DNA of 64,000 bases from Eubacterium sp. Its GTDB lineage: Bacteria; Bacillota; Clostridia; Lachnospirales; Lachnospiraceae. The stretch's first letter is position 1. The number at the start of each line of letters is the position of its first letter. Location of the stretch: positions 1 to 64,000 of the forward strand of contig JALERM010000041.1 of the NCBI GenBank assembly GCA_022764165.1, given 5' to 3'. The notes under the pieces were generated by a model. The model was not told the origin of the DNA. It saw only the letters and a program-made list of their open reading frames with translations, and did no database searches. Both the position numbers and the translations under genes were made by a program. Positions 1 to 8,152 of this stretch are shown here, in pieces.

Positions 1-140
1 CCCTGGAGGGGCTATACAGTAGAGGCGAAGTGGATACGCCTGTAAGAATAAGGATAGCCTGAAAACAGGGGAATCAAACTTCTTAAACGGATGCACAAGC
101 ATCCCAGAAGCCCCTACTTCTTCAAGTGGGGGTAATTCAC
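1..140 (+). mobile_element. Probable right end of an IS200/IS605-type element
   Basis: There is no open frame here. At 111-132 a hairpin pairs CCCCTACTT with AAGTGGGGG, followed by TAATTCAC. This is the layout of the right end, and the 3' part of the guide-like RNA, of IS200/IS605 elements carrying a tnpB/orfB gene. The transposase gene would lie left of the window, so the assignment rests on end structure only. The next gene's ribosome site begins about five bases after the inferred element end. Confidence 0.45.
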
Positions 141-160
141 TGCAGAAAGGAGTAAAAGAA

Positions 161-1602
161 ATGTTTCAAACCGCGTATTTAATACGACCGGTATCTGTGA
201 TCCGGCAGAACACTATATGGTAGATTTGACACAGAGGCTTTTTGAGGTCAGGAAACTTGTTGATGAAGGAAAATACTTTACGATCAATCGTGCCAGACAG
301 TTTGGAAAGACAACAACACTGCATGCTTTGGCAGAATATCTGAGTCAGGATTATCTTGTCATAAGTATGGATTTTCAGATGCAGATGAGTGATGCAAAAT
401 TTAGAAATGAGAACAGCTTCTCTCAGGCATTTGCCAGAGCCTTTGAAAATTCATACCGAATTACGGAAAGTGGCAAGAATCAGGAATATCAGGCTGCTTT
501 CAAGGAGTTTACGGAAGAGCGGCAAGAGGCCGGGGAACATTTTGAACTGGTAGAATTGTTTCAGGCACTCAGTAACCTTTGTGCTGCCATTCCAAACAAG
601 ATAGTACTTATGATCGATGAAGTCGACAGTGCGACAAACAATCAGGTCTTTCTGGATTTTCTCGCGCAGTTACGTGGCTATTATATTAACAGAAGCCGAT
701 TTGCAACATTTCAGTCAGTAATCCTTGCCGGGGTATGTGATATTCGTAACCTGAAACGTAAGATGAGACCGGATGAGGAACATAAGGATAATAGCCCATG
801 GAATATTGCAGCGGATTTTGATATTGATATGAGTTTTTCTGTAGAACAGATCAATGGCATGCTCCTTGATTATGCATCTGAACATGATTCGGCTATAGAT
901 ACAAATCTGATTGCCAGGGAAATCTATGACTACACTTCCGGTTATCCGTATCTTGTATCCAGACTTTGTCAGCTGCTTGATGAAATGTACAAAGCCGGAA
1001 TGCATGATAGCTGGACCCATGCAGGGGTTTTGGAGGCGGTCCGTAAACTGGTTCGCGAGTCAAATTCTCTATTTGAAGATATGGCAAAGAAGGTGAAGGA
1101 TTATCCTGATTTGGGAACCATGCTGCGGGATATTTTATTCTGTGGAAAAGGAATTCCATTTAATCTGGGAACGGAACTGGTATCGATTGGCGCCATGTTT
1201 GGTTTTTTGAAGGATGAAGATGGACAGGTTGCGATATCAAATAGAATTTTTGAAATCTGGTTTTATAACCTTTTCATTGCGCAGGACGCAATCGATAGTA
1301 AGACTTACGATGCCGGGCAGCAATTGAAGGGACAGTTTGTCACAGAGAGTGGTCTGGATGTAGAGAAAATCCTGAAGAAATTTGTGGAGCATTTTACAGA
1401 AAGCTTCGGTAATAGTACGGATGCATTTGTAGAAGAGAATGGAAGAAAATTGTTTATGCTGTATATTCGTCCGTTGATCAATGGCATCGGAAACTATTAT
1501 ATTGAGGCACGTACACGCAGTATGGGACGTACCGATCTGATTATCGATTATCTGGGAAAACAGTATATCATCGAGATGAAGATTTGGCACGGAAATGAGT
1601 GA
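161..1602 (+). pseudogene. AAA-ATPase-like/PD-(D/E)XK protein, frameshifted and truncated
   Basis: AAA-ATPase-like proteins with a C-terminal nuclease-like domain; cellular role not established. A good start with AAAGGAG upstream lies at 161, but the frame breaks near 176-178: the first codons give MFQTA, and the family N-terminus resumes as FNTTGICDPAEHYMVDL in another frame from 178. One net base is lost or two gained. Downstream are the Walker A region (RARQFGKTTT), Walker B (VLMIDEVD) and a nuclease-like stretch (DLIIDYLG..IIEMK). The frame stops right after this (HGNE), where relatives as I recall them continue for about 50 residues. The gene is therefore damaged at both ends unless the frameshift is a sequencing error; an internal start at 217 would give 461 aa lacking the N-terminus. 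Confidence 0.7.
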
Positions 1603-1679
1603 TATATGTATCTTACCGATACCAGGTGAAGCTGCCGGGACGGTTGTAAAGAAAGCGGTAATGATTAGCAGAAAATGCT

Positions 1680-1841
1680 ATGTCATGGACTGCTTTTTTC
1701 ATTGGTTATTATGTTAAAAACATCAATAGTGAAGAAGAATATATTAAGGGTATTGGAAAAGCAGATAATTCGAATGAAGTGATACTTGAAAAACACAAAC
1801 TGGCGATATATAATGTAAATACAGTGTATAAAACGCCATAA
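1680..1841 (+). other. Short unrecognised frame, possible gene remnant
   Basis: A 53-codon frame starting MSWTAFFIGYYVKN and ending NTVYKTP. It has coding-like composition but no clear ribosome site, and I do not recognise a family. It lies between two AAA-ATPase genes in a region full of gene fragments, so a remnant is more likely than a functional small gene. The rest of 1603-1890 holds no other recognisable feature apart from two similar AT-rich tracts beginning TGGCGAT (1801, 1862). Confidence 0.25.
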
Positions 1842-1890
1842 AAATGTTTTATAGATGTTATTTGGCGATTTATAATAGAAAGGTGCAATT

Positions 1891-3315
1891 ATGAAAATTA
1901 TTGGAAGAAAACGGGAAAAGGATAGCCTGATGCAGTGTCTATTGTCAAATCGACCGGAATTTGTTGCTGTTTACGGAAGAAGAAGAGTGGGAAAGACGTA
2001 TCTGATTCGAGAATATTTTAATAAACAGTTTTCTTTTTATACCACGGGCCTTTCGGATGAAAAGACAAAGGGACAGTTACGTGCTTTTCATGCAAGTTTG
2101 AATGCATATGGACATGAAGATAAAAGTATTCCCAGAGATTGGTTTGAAGCATTTACACGTTTGAGGGAACTTCTTGAAAGTGACAAAGTATATCGTGAGC
2201 CTATTAATAATAAAAGGGTGATATTCCTTGATGAACTTCCCTGGATGGACACTGCCAGATCGGATTTTAAAAGTGCGCTAGATTACTTTTGGAACAGCTG
2301 GGCATCAGCGCAGGAGGATCTGGTACTGATTGCCTGCGGCTCTGCAACATCATGGATCATAACGAACCTTCTCACTAACAAAAAAGGATTTCATAACAGA
2401 ATAACAAGACGCATTCACCTTGCACCATTCTCATTGGCAGAATGTGAAGAATTGTTTGCACTTAATGATATAGTCATGACCAGGAGTCAGATGATTGAAA
2501 GTTATATGGTTTTCGGTGGTATACCACATTATCTGAATCTTCTAGATTCACGTCTTAGCCTTGCACAGAATATCAATGAACTGTGCTTTAAGGAGTACGG
2601 TTACCTTCACGACGAGTACTACAATCTTTTTTATTCATTGTATGATAAGCCGGAAAAGCATATGGCTATACTTGAAACGCTGGCTAGAAACAGAGATGGT
2701 CTGACAAGAGCGGAGCTTTCAAAAGAAAAAGAAATTGGAGGCGGGTCTGTTCTGACAAAGGATCTGCGTGAATTGGAAGAGTGCGGTTTTATTCGTAAAT
2801 TCATCAATTTCACGAAAGGAGAGGGAGAGTCGTTTTACCAGCTGATCGATCCGTTTACACTTTTTAGTATCAGGTTCATAAAAAATAAGAAGTTTGATTC
2901 ATGGAATGAGTATATTAACACGCCGGGTTATCATTCGTGGCGGGGAAATTCTTTTGAAATCGTATGCCTGAATCATATTCAGCAGATTAAGGCAACACTT
3001 GGAATAAGCGGAATTGAAACGAATGAGTTTGCCTGGAGAAGTGGTGAGCCTGAAAAGGGAGCTCAAATCGATTTGATTATCAGAAGAAAAGACGGTGTCA
3101 TTAACCTTTGCGAAATGAAGTTTACAAACGAAGCGTATTCATTGGATGCGGATGAGTATGAAAAAATCCGGAATAGGATGGCACGGTTTCAGAAAGCGAC
3201 GGATGCAAAAAAGGCTATTCACATAACATTAGTCTGCGGAAATGGGTATAAGCAGAGTAAATATTCGGGAATCGTTCAAAATGTTATTTTGGGAGATGAC
3301 TTGTTTGAGGTATGA
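1891..3315 (+). CDS. ATPase with C-terminal nuclease-like domain (ATPase_2/DUF234 type)
   Basis: A 474-residue archaeal-type ATPase (COG1672-like). Visible features are Walker A (GRRRVGKT, about residues 29-36), Walker B (VIFLDELPW, about 110-118), a winged-helix-like middle (GLTRAELSKE..GGGSVLTKDL) and a C-terminal PD-(D/E)XK pattern (QIDLIIRR..INLCEMKF). The family is widespread in gut Firmicutes and is linked to genomic islands; its substrate is unknown. The start is preceded by GAAAGGTG. It is the only intact member of the ATPase scrapyard at 161-3757. The nuclease-like acidic residues and lysine are present, so it may be active, but a structural role cannot be excluded. Confidence 0.8.
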   Translation: MKIIGRKREKDSLMQCLLSNRPEFVAVYGRRRVGKTYLIREYFNKQFSFYTTGLSDEKTKGQLRAFHASLNAYGHEDKSIPRDWFEAFTRLRELLESDKVYREPINNKRVIFLDELPWMDTARSDFKSALDYFWNSWASAQEDLVLIACGSATSWIITNLLTNKKGFHNRITRRIHLAPFSLAECEELFALNDIVMTRSQMIESYMVFGGIPHYLNLLDSRLSLAQNINELCFKEYGYLHDEYYNLFYSLYDKPEKHMAILETLARNRDGLTRAELSKEKEIGGGSVLTKDLRELEECGFIRKFINFTKGEGESFYQLIDPFTLFSIRFIKNKKFDSWNEYINTPGYHSWRGNSFEIVCLNHIQQIKATLGISGIETNEFAWRSGEPEKGAQIDLIIRRKDGVINLCEMKFTNEAYSLDADEYEKIRNRMARFQKATDAKKAIHITLVCGNGYKQSKYSGIVQNVILGDDLFEV

Positions 3316-3400
3316 TCACTATGCTGCCGTAGCAGGTTTGTAATGTGAGATTTTGAGCAAAAATAGAGTAAGATAGTAAGCAAGAAGGGATGTGTGCTAT

Positions 3401-3598
3401 ATGGGATTGTTTGTAAATCCGGACAACAGTGCATTTCAGGCTGCTTTGAATGCGAAAATTTATGTGGATAAGACTGGTCTTATTAATTATACAAATAGTG
3501 TTTTGGAATCAACAGATGCATTCATCTGCAATAGGCGTCCTCGCAGATTCGGTAAATCTATTACGGCAGATATGATTATATTGAAACGGGTTCCCTGA
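3401..3598 (+). pseudogene. 5' fragment of an AAA-ATPase-like gene
   Basis: The frame opens with MGLFVNPDNSAFQ, then IYVDKTGL and the Walker A region RPRRFGKS. This is the start of the PF09820-type AAA-ATPase-like proteins, which I recall as being about 500 residues or more. After SITADM the sequence leaves the family and stops within eight codons. What follows belongs to a different ATPase family in another frame, so this is a deletion or recombination junction rather than a small gene. ATG 3401 is the family start; a GTG nine bases upstream is also open. Confidence 0.75.
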
Positions 3599-3757
3599 TT
3601 TCCATAAAGAAAAATGTAAAGGATATTCTGATTCCAAGCGAGGAAAGAAAGCTCGCCATGTACCCAATGGATTATGAAGAGTTCCTTTGGGCATTGGGTG
3701 ATGAAACAACGATTCCGCTTTTAAATGACGCAATTTTTGTAAAGCAGAGTCTGAAAA
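3577..3757 (+). pseudogene. Internal fragment of a COG1373-type (AAA_14/DUF4143) ATPase
   Basis: In a frame different from the fragment before it, the DNA encodes IETGSLISIKKNVKDILIPS, then a segment containing YPMDYEEFLWALGDE. This resembles the mid-section of AAA_14/DUF4143 ATPases, just after Walker B. No start, Walker A or C-terminus is present. It is fused directly to the previous fragment, so two unrelated ATPase genes were joined by deletion. The assignment is from recognised motif wording and not from a database search. Confidence 0.6.
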
Positions 3758-3800
3758 ATAAGAGATGCGGTCATTACGCATGGATGAAATGGAGAATAAT

Positions 3801-4250
3801 ATGAAATATAAATTTTGGGGATGGGAACAGGCAAATGTTCCGGCAGTCACAGATCAATATAAGGGGATACACACACCGATAGATTTATATGATGCACTTT
3901 CCAGAATCTGGTGTGCAGATACCTGTGCGCCGAGGCTGAGACAGAAATGGACACGGGAAAATAAAACACTGGGACAATGCTCAATCACAGCTTTTCTGGT
4001 GCAGGATATTTTCGGCGGAAAGGTGTATGGTGTGCTGCGTCCGGGTGGAAATTACCATTGCTACAATGTGATTGGAGATTGCCGCTTTGATCTGACCAGC
4101 GAGCAGTTTGGGGATGAGATTCTGGTATACGAGGGCAATCCGGAGCAGTTTAGAGAAGTGCATTTTGCCAAAGAGGAGAAAAGGCTAAGATACGAATATC
4201 TGAAAAAAGAACTGGAAAAATTCTGTCAGGCTATGTATGATAATAAATGA
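3801..4250 (+). CDS. YunG-like protein of unknown function
   Basis: A 149-residue soluble protein. The central part (LGQCSITAFLVQDIFGGKVYG, then NYHCYNVIGD and FDLTSEQFG) resembles the YunG family, a small conserved group of unknown function whose Cys/His pattern hints at an enzyme-like fold. ATG 3801 is preferred over upstream codons because a GGAG lies at 3791-3794 and the family-like sequence begins at MKYKFWGWEQ. The upstream codons belong to the ATPase fragment. The following gene starts 37 bases later, so both may share a transcript. Confidence 0.6.
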   Translation: MKYKFWGWEQANVPAVTDQYKGIHTPIDLYDALSRIWCADTCAPRLRQKWTRENKTLGQCSITAFLVQDIFGGKVYGVLRPGGNYHCYNVIGDCRFDLTSEQFGDEILVYEGNPEQFREVHFAKEEKRLRYEYLKKELEKFCQAMYDNK

Positions 4251-4287
4251 TTGAAAATACTTTAGATGAACTCAGGGAGGATTTCTT

Positions 4288-5772
4288 ATGCCAGTATTTG
4301 ATTTTAAAAACACCCCACAGGACGCGAAAGCCCCTGTTTGTACATATACGATTTTTCGTACCAATGAGTCTGTACCTTCACCGGAGCAGCCGATTCTTGT
4401 TCTTGACAGCAGGGGAAAGAATCTGAAGCATCATTCCTGTGGTATATTTACGAATCCGGTCAAACGCACTGCGTTTGAGTTTAACGGAGAAGATGGAACT
4501 GTCAGTGCGGATATTCTGCAGATTGATGCCCGTTTTGTAAGCCTTTTGAAGTGGCTGGGAGAAAATCATATTAATGTGAGGCTGTCCGGCGCAGAGACGG
4601 AAATGGGCTATGCGGTTTATAAAATCCGGGAAATTGCTTTTGGAGGCGGTTCGAAACTTTCAGCGGAGGATGGTTTTCTGCAGTTTATGATAGAACGTCT
4701 TCTTTCGAGCAATGCTCCCCTGGAAGAAGAGGAAGATGAGGATAAAGAAGAGACTGGTGACAGTATGAAACTGACCAGTATTCAGAGTATTACTGATTTT
4801 ATGAATTGTGCGGGAAGAACGCTGCCGGATAATATACGTCTCTGGGCAAGAAGAAATCTTGCTGTGGCCCGTTCTCATGAAGTTTCTGCAGAAGAGCGGC
4901 GTCATGCACAGAGAGCTCTTTCCATCATGATGAATGTACAGTGGAAAAGTAATTATTTTGAGAATATTGATGTGGATGAAGCACGCCGGATCCTGGATGA
5001 AGAACTTTACGGAATGGAGCGGGTAAAGCAGAGAATTATAGAGACGATTATACAGATTAACCGTACTCACACCCTGCCGGCTTACGGAATTTTGCTGGTT
5101 GGTCCTGCAGGAACAGGAAAATCACAGATTGCTTATGCGGTGGCACGTATTTTGAAGCTTCCGTGGACAACCTTGGATATGAGCTCTATCAATGACCCGG
5201 AACAGCTGACAGGAAGTTCCAGAATCTATTCCAATGCAAAACCGGGGATTATTATGGAAGCATTTTCCATGGCAGGAGAATCCAATCTGGTTTTCATTAT
5301 TAACGAATTGGATAAAGCCTCTTCCGGAAAAGGAAATGGAAATCCGGCTGATGTTCTTCTGACATTGCTTGATAATCTGGGATTTACTGACAACTATATG
5401 GAATGTATGATCCCTACGGTGGGAGTATATCCGATTGCGACGGCCAATGATAAAGATCAGATCAGTGCACCTTTGATGTCACGTTTCGCTGTCATTGAGA
5501 TTCCGGATTATACTCCGGAGGAAAAGAAGATTATCTTTTCCAGATATGCGCTTCCGAAAGTAATGAAGCGGATGGGTATGCATGAAAAAGAATGCATTTT
5601 GTCTGAAGAAGGGCTGGATGCATTGATTGATATCTATAAAAATACAAGCGGAATTCGTGATCTGGAGCAGGCTGCAGAACATATTGCCGCCAATGCACTG
5701 TACCAGATAGAAGTGAATCATGTAGATTCGGTAACGTTTGATGGCAGTATGGTAAGAGAACTGTTACCGTAA
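4288..5772 (+). CDS. Lon-like AAA+ ATPase without protease domain
   Basis: A 494-residue AAA+ protein whose ATPase core resembles Lon. Features are Walker A GPAGTGKS (272-279), a Walker B-like IINELDK (338-343), an arginine-finger region (APLMSRF) and a sensor-2 region with GIRDLEQAAEHI near the C-terminus. The N-terminal 150 residues are unrelated to the Lon LAN domain as far as I can tell and end in an acidic linker (EEEEDEDKEE, about 147-156). There is no Ser-Lys protease domain; the protein stops where it would begin. In Walker B the usual first Asp is Asn (339), though the catalytic Glu (340) remains. Likely a chaperone-like unfoldase or remodelling factor. The start has GGGAGG upstream, and the gene ends just before a large palindrome. 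Confidence 0.75.
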   Translation: MPVFDFKNTPQDAKAPVCTYTIFRTNESVPSPEQPILVLDSRGKNLKHHSCGIFTNPVKRTAFEFNGEDGTVSADILQIDARFVSLLKWLGENHINVRLSGAETEMGYAVYKIREIAFGGGSKLSAEDGFLQFMIERLLSSNAPLEEEEDEDKEETGDSMKLTSIQSITDFMNCAGRTLPDNIRLWARRNLAVARSHEVSAEERRHAQRALSIMMNVQWKSNYFENIDVDEARRILDEELYGMERVKQRIIETIIQINRTHTLPAYGILLVGPAGTGKSQIAYAVARILKLPWTTLDMSSINDPEQLTGSSRIYSNAKPGIIMEAFSMAGESNLVFIINELDKASSGKGNGNPADVLLTLLDNLGFTDNYMECMIPTVGVYPIATANDKDQISAPLMSRFAVIEIPDYTPEEKKIIFSRYALPKVMKRMGMHEKECILSEEGLDALIDIYKNTSGIRDLEQAAEHIAANALYQIEVNHVDSVTFDGSMVRELLP

Positions 5773-5775
5773 AAA

Positions 5776-5841
5776 GAGGGGGACCGGGGGACAGGTACAT
5801 AGTCACGATAGTGACTATGTACCTGTCCCCCGGTCCCCCTC
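5776..5841. repeat. Dispersed palindrome copy 1 (probable bidirectional terminator)
   Basis: A perfect inverted repeat with 31-bp arms (5776-5806 and 5811-5841) and a GATA loop. The core is GTGACTATGTACCTGTCCCC. It lies between the convergent 3' ends of the Lon-like gene and the STAS gene, four bases after the first stop codon. It belongs to the family also seen at 13419, 15191, 48972, 62069 and 63793. Confidence 0.85.
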
Positions 5842-5859
5842 AGGCATTTCTTTTTTGCT

Positions 5860-6156
5860 TTATGCAAAAGTCAGAATATCGCTAAAACCAGTAATGTCAA
5901 ATACTTCCATTACAGTATCGTTGACACCTGTCAGTTTCATGGTTCCCTGTTTGTTCATGATTTTCTGAGCTTTCAGAATAACGCGAAGTCCTGCGGAAGA
6001 GATGTACTCCAGTTCGGAAAAATCAAGAATCAGATCTTTTGCAGAATCGAGACTGTCGTTCATTTCTGCTTCCAGCTGTGGTGCAGTGGATGTGTCCAGA
6101 CGTCCAATAACTTTCAGTATAAGGGTTTCTCCAGTAAGTGTTTTTTCAATTGTCAT
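5860..6156 (-). CDS. STAS-domain protein, anti-sigma-factor-antagonist type
   Basis: A 98-residue single STAS domain: I.GRLDTSTAPQLE at the N-terminus and the signature DFSELEYISSAGLRV, with the phosphorylatable Ser pair near residues 53-54. Relatives (SpoIIAA/RsbV type) bind an anti-sigma kinase and release a sigma factor. No partner kinase is encoded here. It lies 14 bases after the alarmone hydrolase with its own site (AAAGGAG), so it is probably the last gene of a three-gene operon starting at 7782. A link between stringent-response signalling and a partner-switching regulator is possible but inferred only from position. Confidence 0.85.
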   Translation of the reverse strand: MTIEKTLTGETLILKVIGRLDTSTAPQLEAEMNDSLDSAKDLILDFSELEYISSAGLRVILKAQKIMNKQGTMKLTGVNDTVMEVFDITGFSDILTFA

Positions 6157-6170
6157 AATATATACTCCTT

Positions 6171-6713
6171 TTATTTATTTTGTAACCATGTATCGATAGG
6201 TTCATATAGAAGAGGCAATTTAGACAGAGGTTTTTCCAGAGAATTTACCAGCTGTTTTACAGCATAAGGGATTTCCGGGGAAAAATCAAGATACCAGTCA
6301 ACGGTTTCCAGGATGTACTTACGTCTGAAATCTTCATCAGCAACCAGAGCACTGCGAAGATTATGAAGTCTGTCAGCAGCTTTGACTGCCCGGGCAATCG
6401 GGTTTGAAAGAATGCCCTCTACATATTCAGACATTATGTAGCCTGGTTGTTTGGTCAGCAGACGGACAGCTTCCAGAACTTCCGATCCACCCAGTTGGCG
6501 GATTTCGTCTTCGGAAGCATCGGTATCTTCCAGAAGGTCATGAAAAAGAGCGGCAATCTGATAGTCTGTACCATATCCCTGTTCTTTTATAATTTGTGCT
6601 ACTGCCATAGGATGAGAAATATAGGGGTCTCCGCCTATTCGTGTCTGTCCTTTGTGCTTTTCAGCCGCAAATTTTTCAGCGGCGTTGATACGTTCCTGAT
6701 CAGATTTCGCCAT
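6171..6713 (-). CDS. Small (p)ppGpp hydrolase, HD domain only
   Basis: A 180-residue protein matching the hydrolase half of RelA/SpoT enzymes. The metal-binding HD pattern is complete: KHKGQTR, PYISHPMAVA, LFHDLLEDT and KAADRLHNLR. No synthetase or regulatory domain is attached. It probably removes the 3' pyrophosphate of ppGpp/pppGpp in the cytoplasm. The start overlaps the synthetase gene by 14 bases with only a weak GAGG ribosome site inside it, which suggests translational coupling. Together the two genes behave as a split bifunctional RSH enzyme. Some SAH/SAS pairs act as toxin-antitoxin modules; the sequence alone cannot decide that here. Confidence 0.82.
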   Translation of the reverse strand: MAKSDQERINAAEKFAAEKHKGQTRIGGDPYISHPMAVAQIIKEQGYGTDYQIAALFHDLLEDTDASEDEIRQLGGSEVLEAVRLLTKQPGYIMSEYVEGILSNPIARAVKAADRLHNLRSALVADEDFRRKYILETVDWYLDFSPEIPYAVKQLVNSLEKPLSKLPLLYEPIDTWLQNK

Positions 6714-7782
6714 GGGATGCCTCGCTTATTTTCTTGCAGTTCTGTAAAATGCGTTCTGCCTGGCGTTCTGCACGTTCTTTATCCCGAATAGAAAGTTTCA
6801 GGAATTCAGCGGCCTGTTCTGAAGAGTATCCTTTCAGATACAATTCTGCCCGGCATAGATAAAGGAGTCCAACGTTAGAAGAAAGAATATCCAGATCGGT
6901 ACAGCTTAAAGCCTGTTTTGCAAGAGACAGTGCAAGATCGTGGTTTTCTTTCAGCATATTCTGCAGATCTCCCAGAGTTTTTTTGCCCAGCCAGCGCAGT
7001 TGTTCCACATAATTCTCCGGATTAATTTCACTGAGCTCGGCACCACAGATGGATGTGATTTCAGCTAAAAATTCCTTCATCTTCTGGTTGCGGTTTACGT
7101 ATTCTCTGAGAGAGATCATGTCAATCAGAACATCATCGGCTCTATTCTCAACGATTTTCTCGCGAATATCTTTGGAATACGCATGCATGCCGTCCCTGAC
7201 TCTCATAAATTCATCATCGGCAATCTCAAGAAGACCGGCAATGCGGGCAAATTCGCGGGCAAAGACTCTTGGAACTCCAAATTCACTTTTGTATCCCAGA
7301 TCATGGTTGATAGCTGCCCAGGTATGCTGCAGATTAGTGCGGATCTGTATCTCAAAACGTTTGCCGCAGATATCATCCGGATAACCGGCATTAAAAGGCA
7401 GAGAGCAGATATAATGCAAGGAAAGATACCCGAAAGTATCAGCCTTAATCAGGGCACGTTTGTCAGAAGAATTTTCCCAGTCAATGACAAAAGATTCTTC
7501 AACCATTTTTCCGATGATATCAACTTCATCAGAGAAGAAACAGATAACCCGGGCGCCCAGAATATCTGTCAGGTCATCCAGACTCTGATAATAGTCACCG
7601 TTACGTGCGAGTTTTCCTATGAGACTGTCTTCCTCTTTTACTCTATGTTCGATACCGAGGACCATAAGACCGGCACGCTCCACAATCTGACGGAGCATAT
7701 CATGTACGACATCACCCAGAGCTACAAAACTTGCACGGTTTTGTCGATACTCGTCAATAATCAGGCGATCTTTTAAATTCAT
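6700..7782 (-). CDS. GTP pyrophosphokinase, RelA/SpoT synthetase domain
   Basis: A 360-residue alarmone synthetase. The N-terminal 210 residues hold the synthetase motifs: HRVKEEDSLIGK (nucleotide binding), DILGARVI, FGYLSLHY and FEIQIRTNLQHTW. The C-terminal 150 residues are helical, of the TPR-like or coiled kind, and are not the TGS/ACT domains of long RelA. It transfers pyrophosphate from ATP to GTP/GDP. It is the first gene of a minus-strand operon with the hydrolase and the STAS gene. The start has AAGGAGG upstream, and a strong promoter lies about 40 bases before it. Confidence 0.82.
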   Translation of the reverse strand: MNLKDRLIIDEYRQNRASFVALGDVVHDMLRQIVERAGLMVLGIEHRVKEEDSLIGKLARNGDYYQSLDDLTDILGARVICFFSDEVDIIGKMVEESFVIDWENSSDKRALIKADTFGYLSLHYICSLPFNAGYPDDICGKRFEIQIRTNLQHTWAAINHDLGYKSEFGVPRVFAREFARIAGLLEIADDEFMRVRDGMHAYSKDIREKIVENRADDVLIDMISLREYVNRNQKMKEFLAEITSICGAELSEINPENYVEQLRWLGKKTLGDLQNMLKENHDLALSLAKQALSCTDLDILSSNVGLLYLCRAELYLKGYSSEQAAEFLKLSIRDKERAERQAERILQNCKKISEASHGEI

Positions 7783-7818
7783 AAGTATTCCTCCTTAGTT
7801 CACTGAAACATTAAGTTT

Positions 7819-7847
7819 ATTATAACGTTTGTTTCTTGCAGTTTCAA
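7819..7847 (-). promoter_or_regulatory. Promoter of the alarmone operon
   Basis: On the minus strand, TTGAAA (7847-7842) and TATAAT (7824-7819) are separated by 17 bases. This is a near-consensus housekeeping promoter directly upstream of the synthetase gene. The rest of 7848-8041 holds a 28-codon frame (7953-8039, plus strand, containing ILTAENGQEA, vaguely like a response-regulator receiver) that I cannot support as a gene. Confidence 0.7.
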
Positions 7848-8041
7848 CTGAAAAATATCTTTGACCCAAACAATATGATATAGTACTATTTTTATATCAG
7901 TTACAGTGCGTGATTAAGTTTCAAATGGGGAAAGGTGAAATGCTATATATCTATGGATGTATTAAAAAAATATGAGATATTGACTGCAGAGAATGGTCAG
8001 GAAGCTTATACAGCGGTTGTAGATGTTATTGGGGAGTGACT

Positions 8042-8136
8042 GGAGAGGCTGTCTGACAATTAAAAAATCACTTCTGCCCGAAAGGTTCGATTATCCTTTC
8101 AGACAGAAGTGATTTTTTAATTGTCGGACAGTCTCC
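8042..8136. terminator. Long stem-loop, probable terminator
   Basis: Arms 8042-8076 and 8104-8136 are almost perfectly complementary (one mismatch and a two-base bulge) and contain AATTAAAAAATCACTTCTG. An inner GAAAGG/CCTTTC pair closes the top. The A/T runs within the arms could act in both directions. It sits 16 bases past the stop of the DMT transporter gene, so it most likely ends that transcript. Confidence 0.7.
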
Positions 8137-8152
8137 CCTGGTCATGCGTAGC

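Noticed and set aside
4288..5772. ATP-dependent Lon protease
   Set aside because: The catalytic Ser-Lys domain is absent; only the AAA+ part is similar.
7953..8039. 28-codon frame with a receiver-like phrase (TAENGQEA)
   Set aside because: Too short, no ribosome site, and no second motif of a response regulator.
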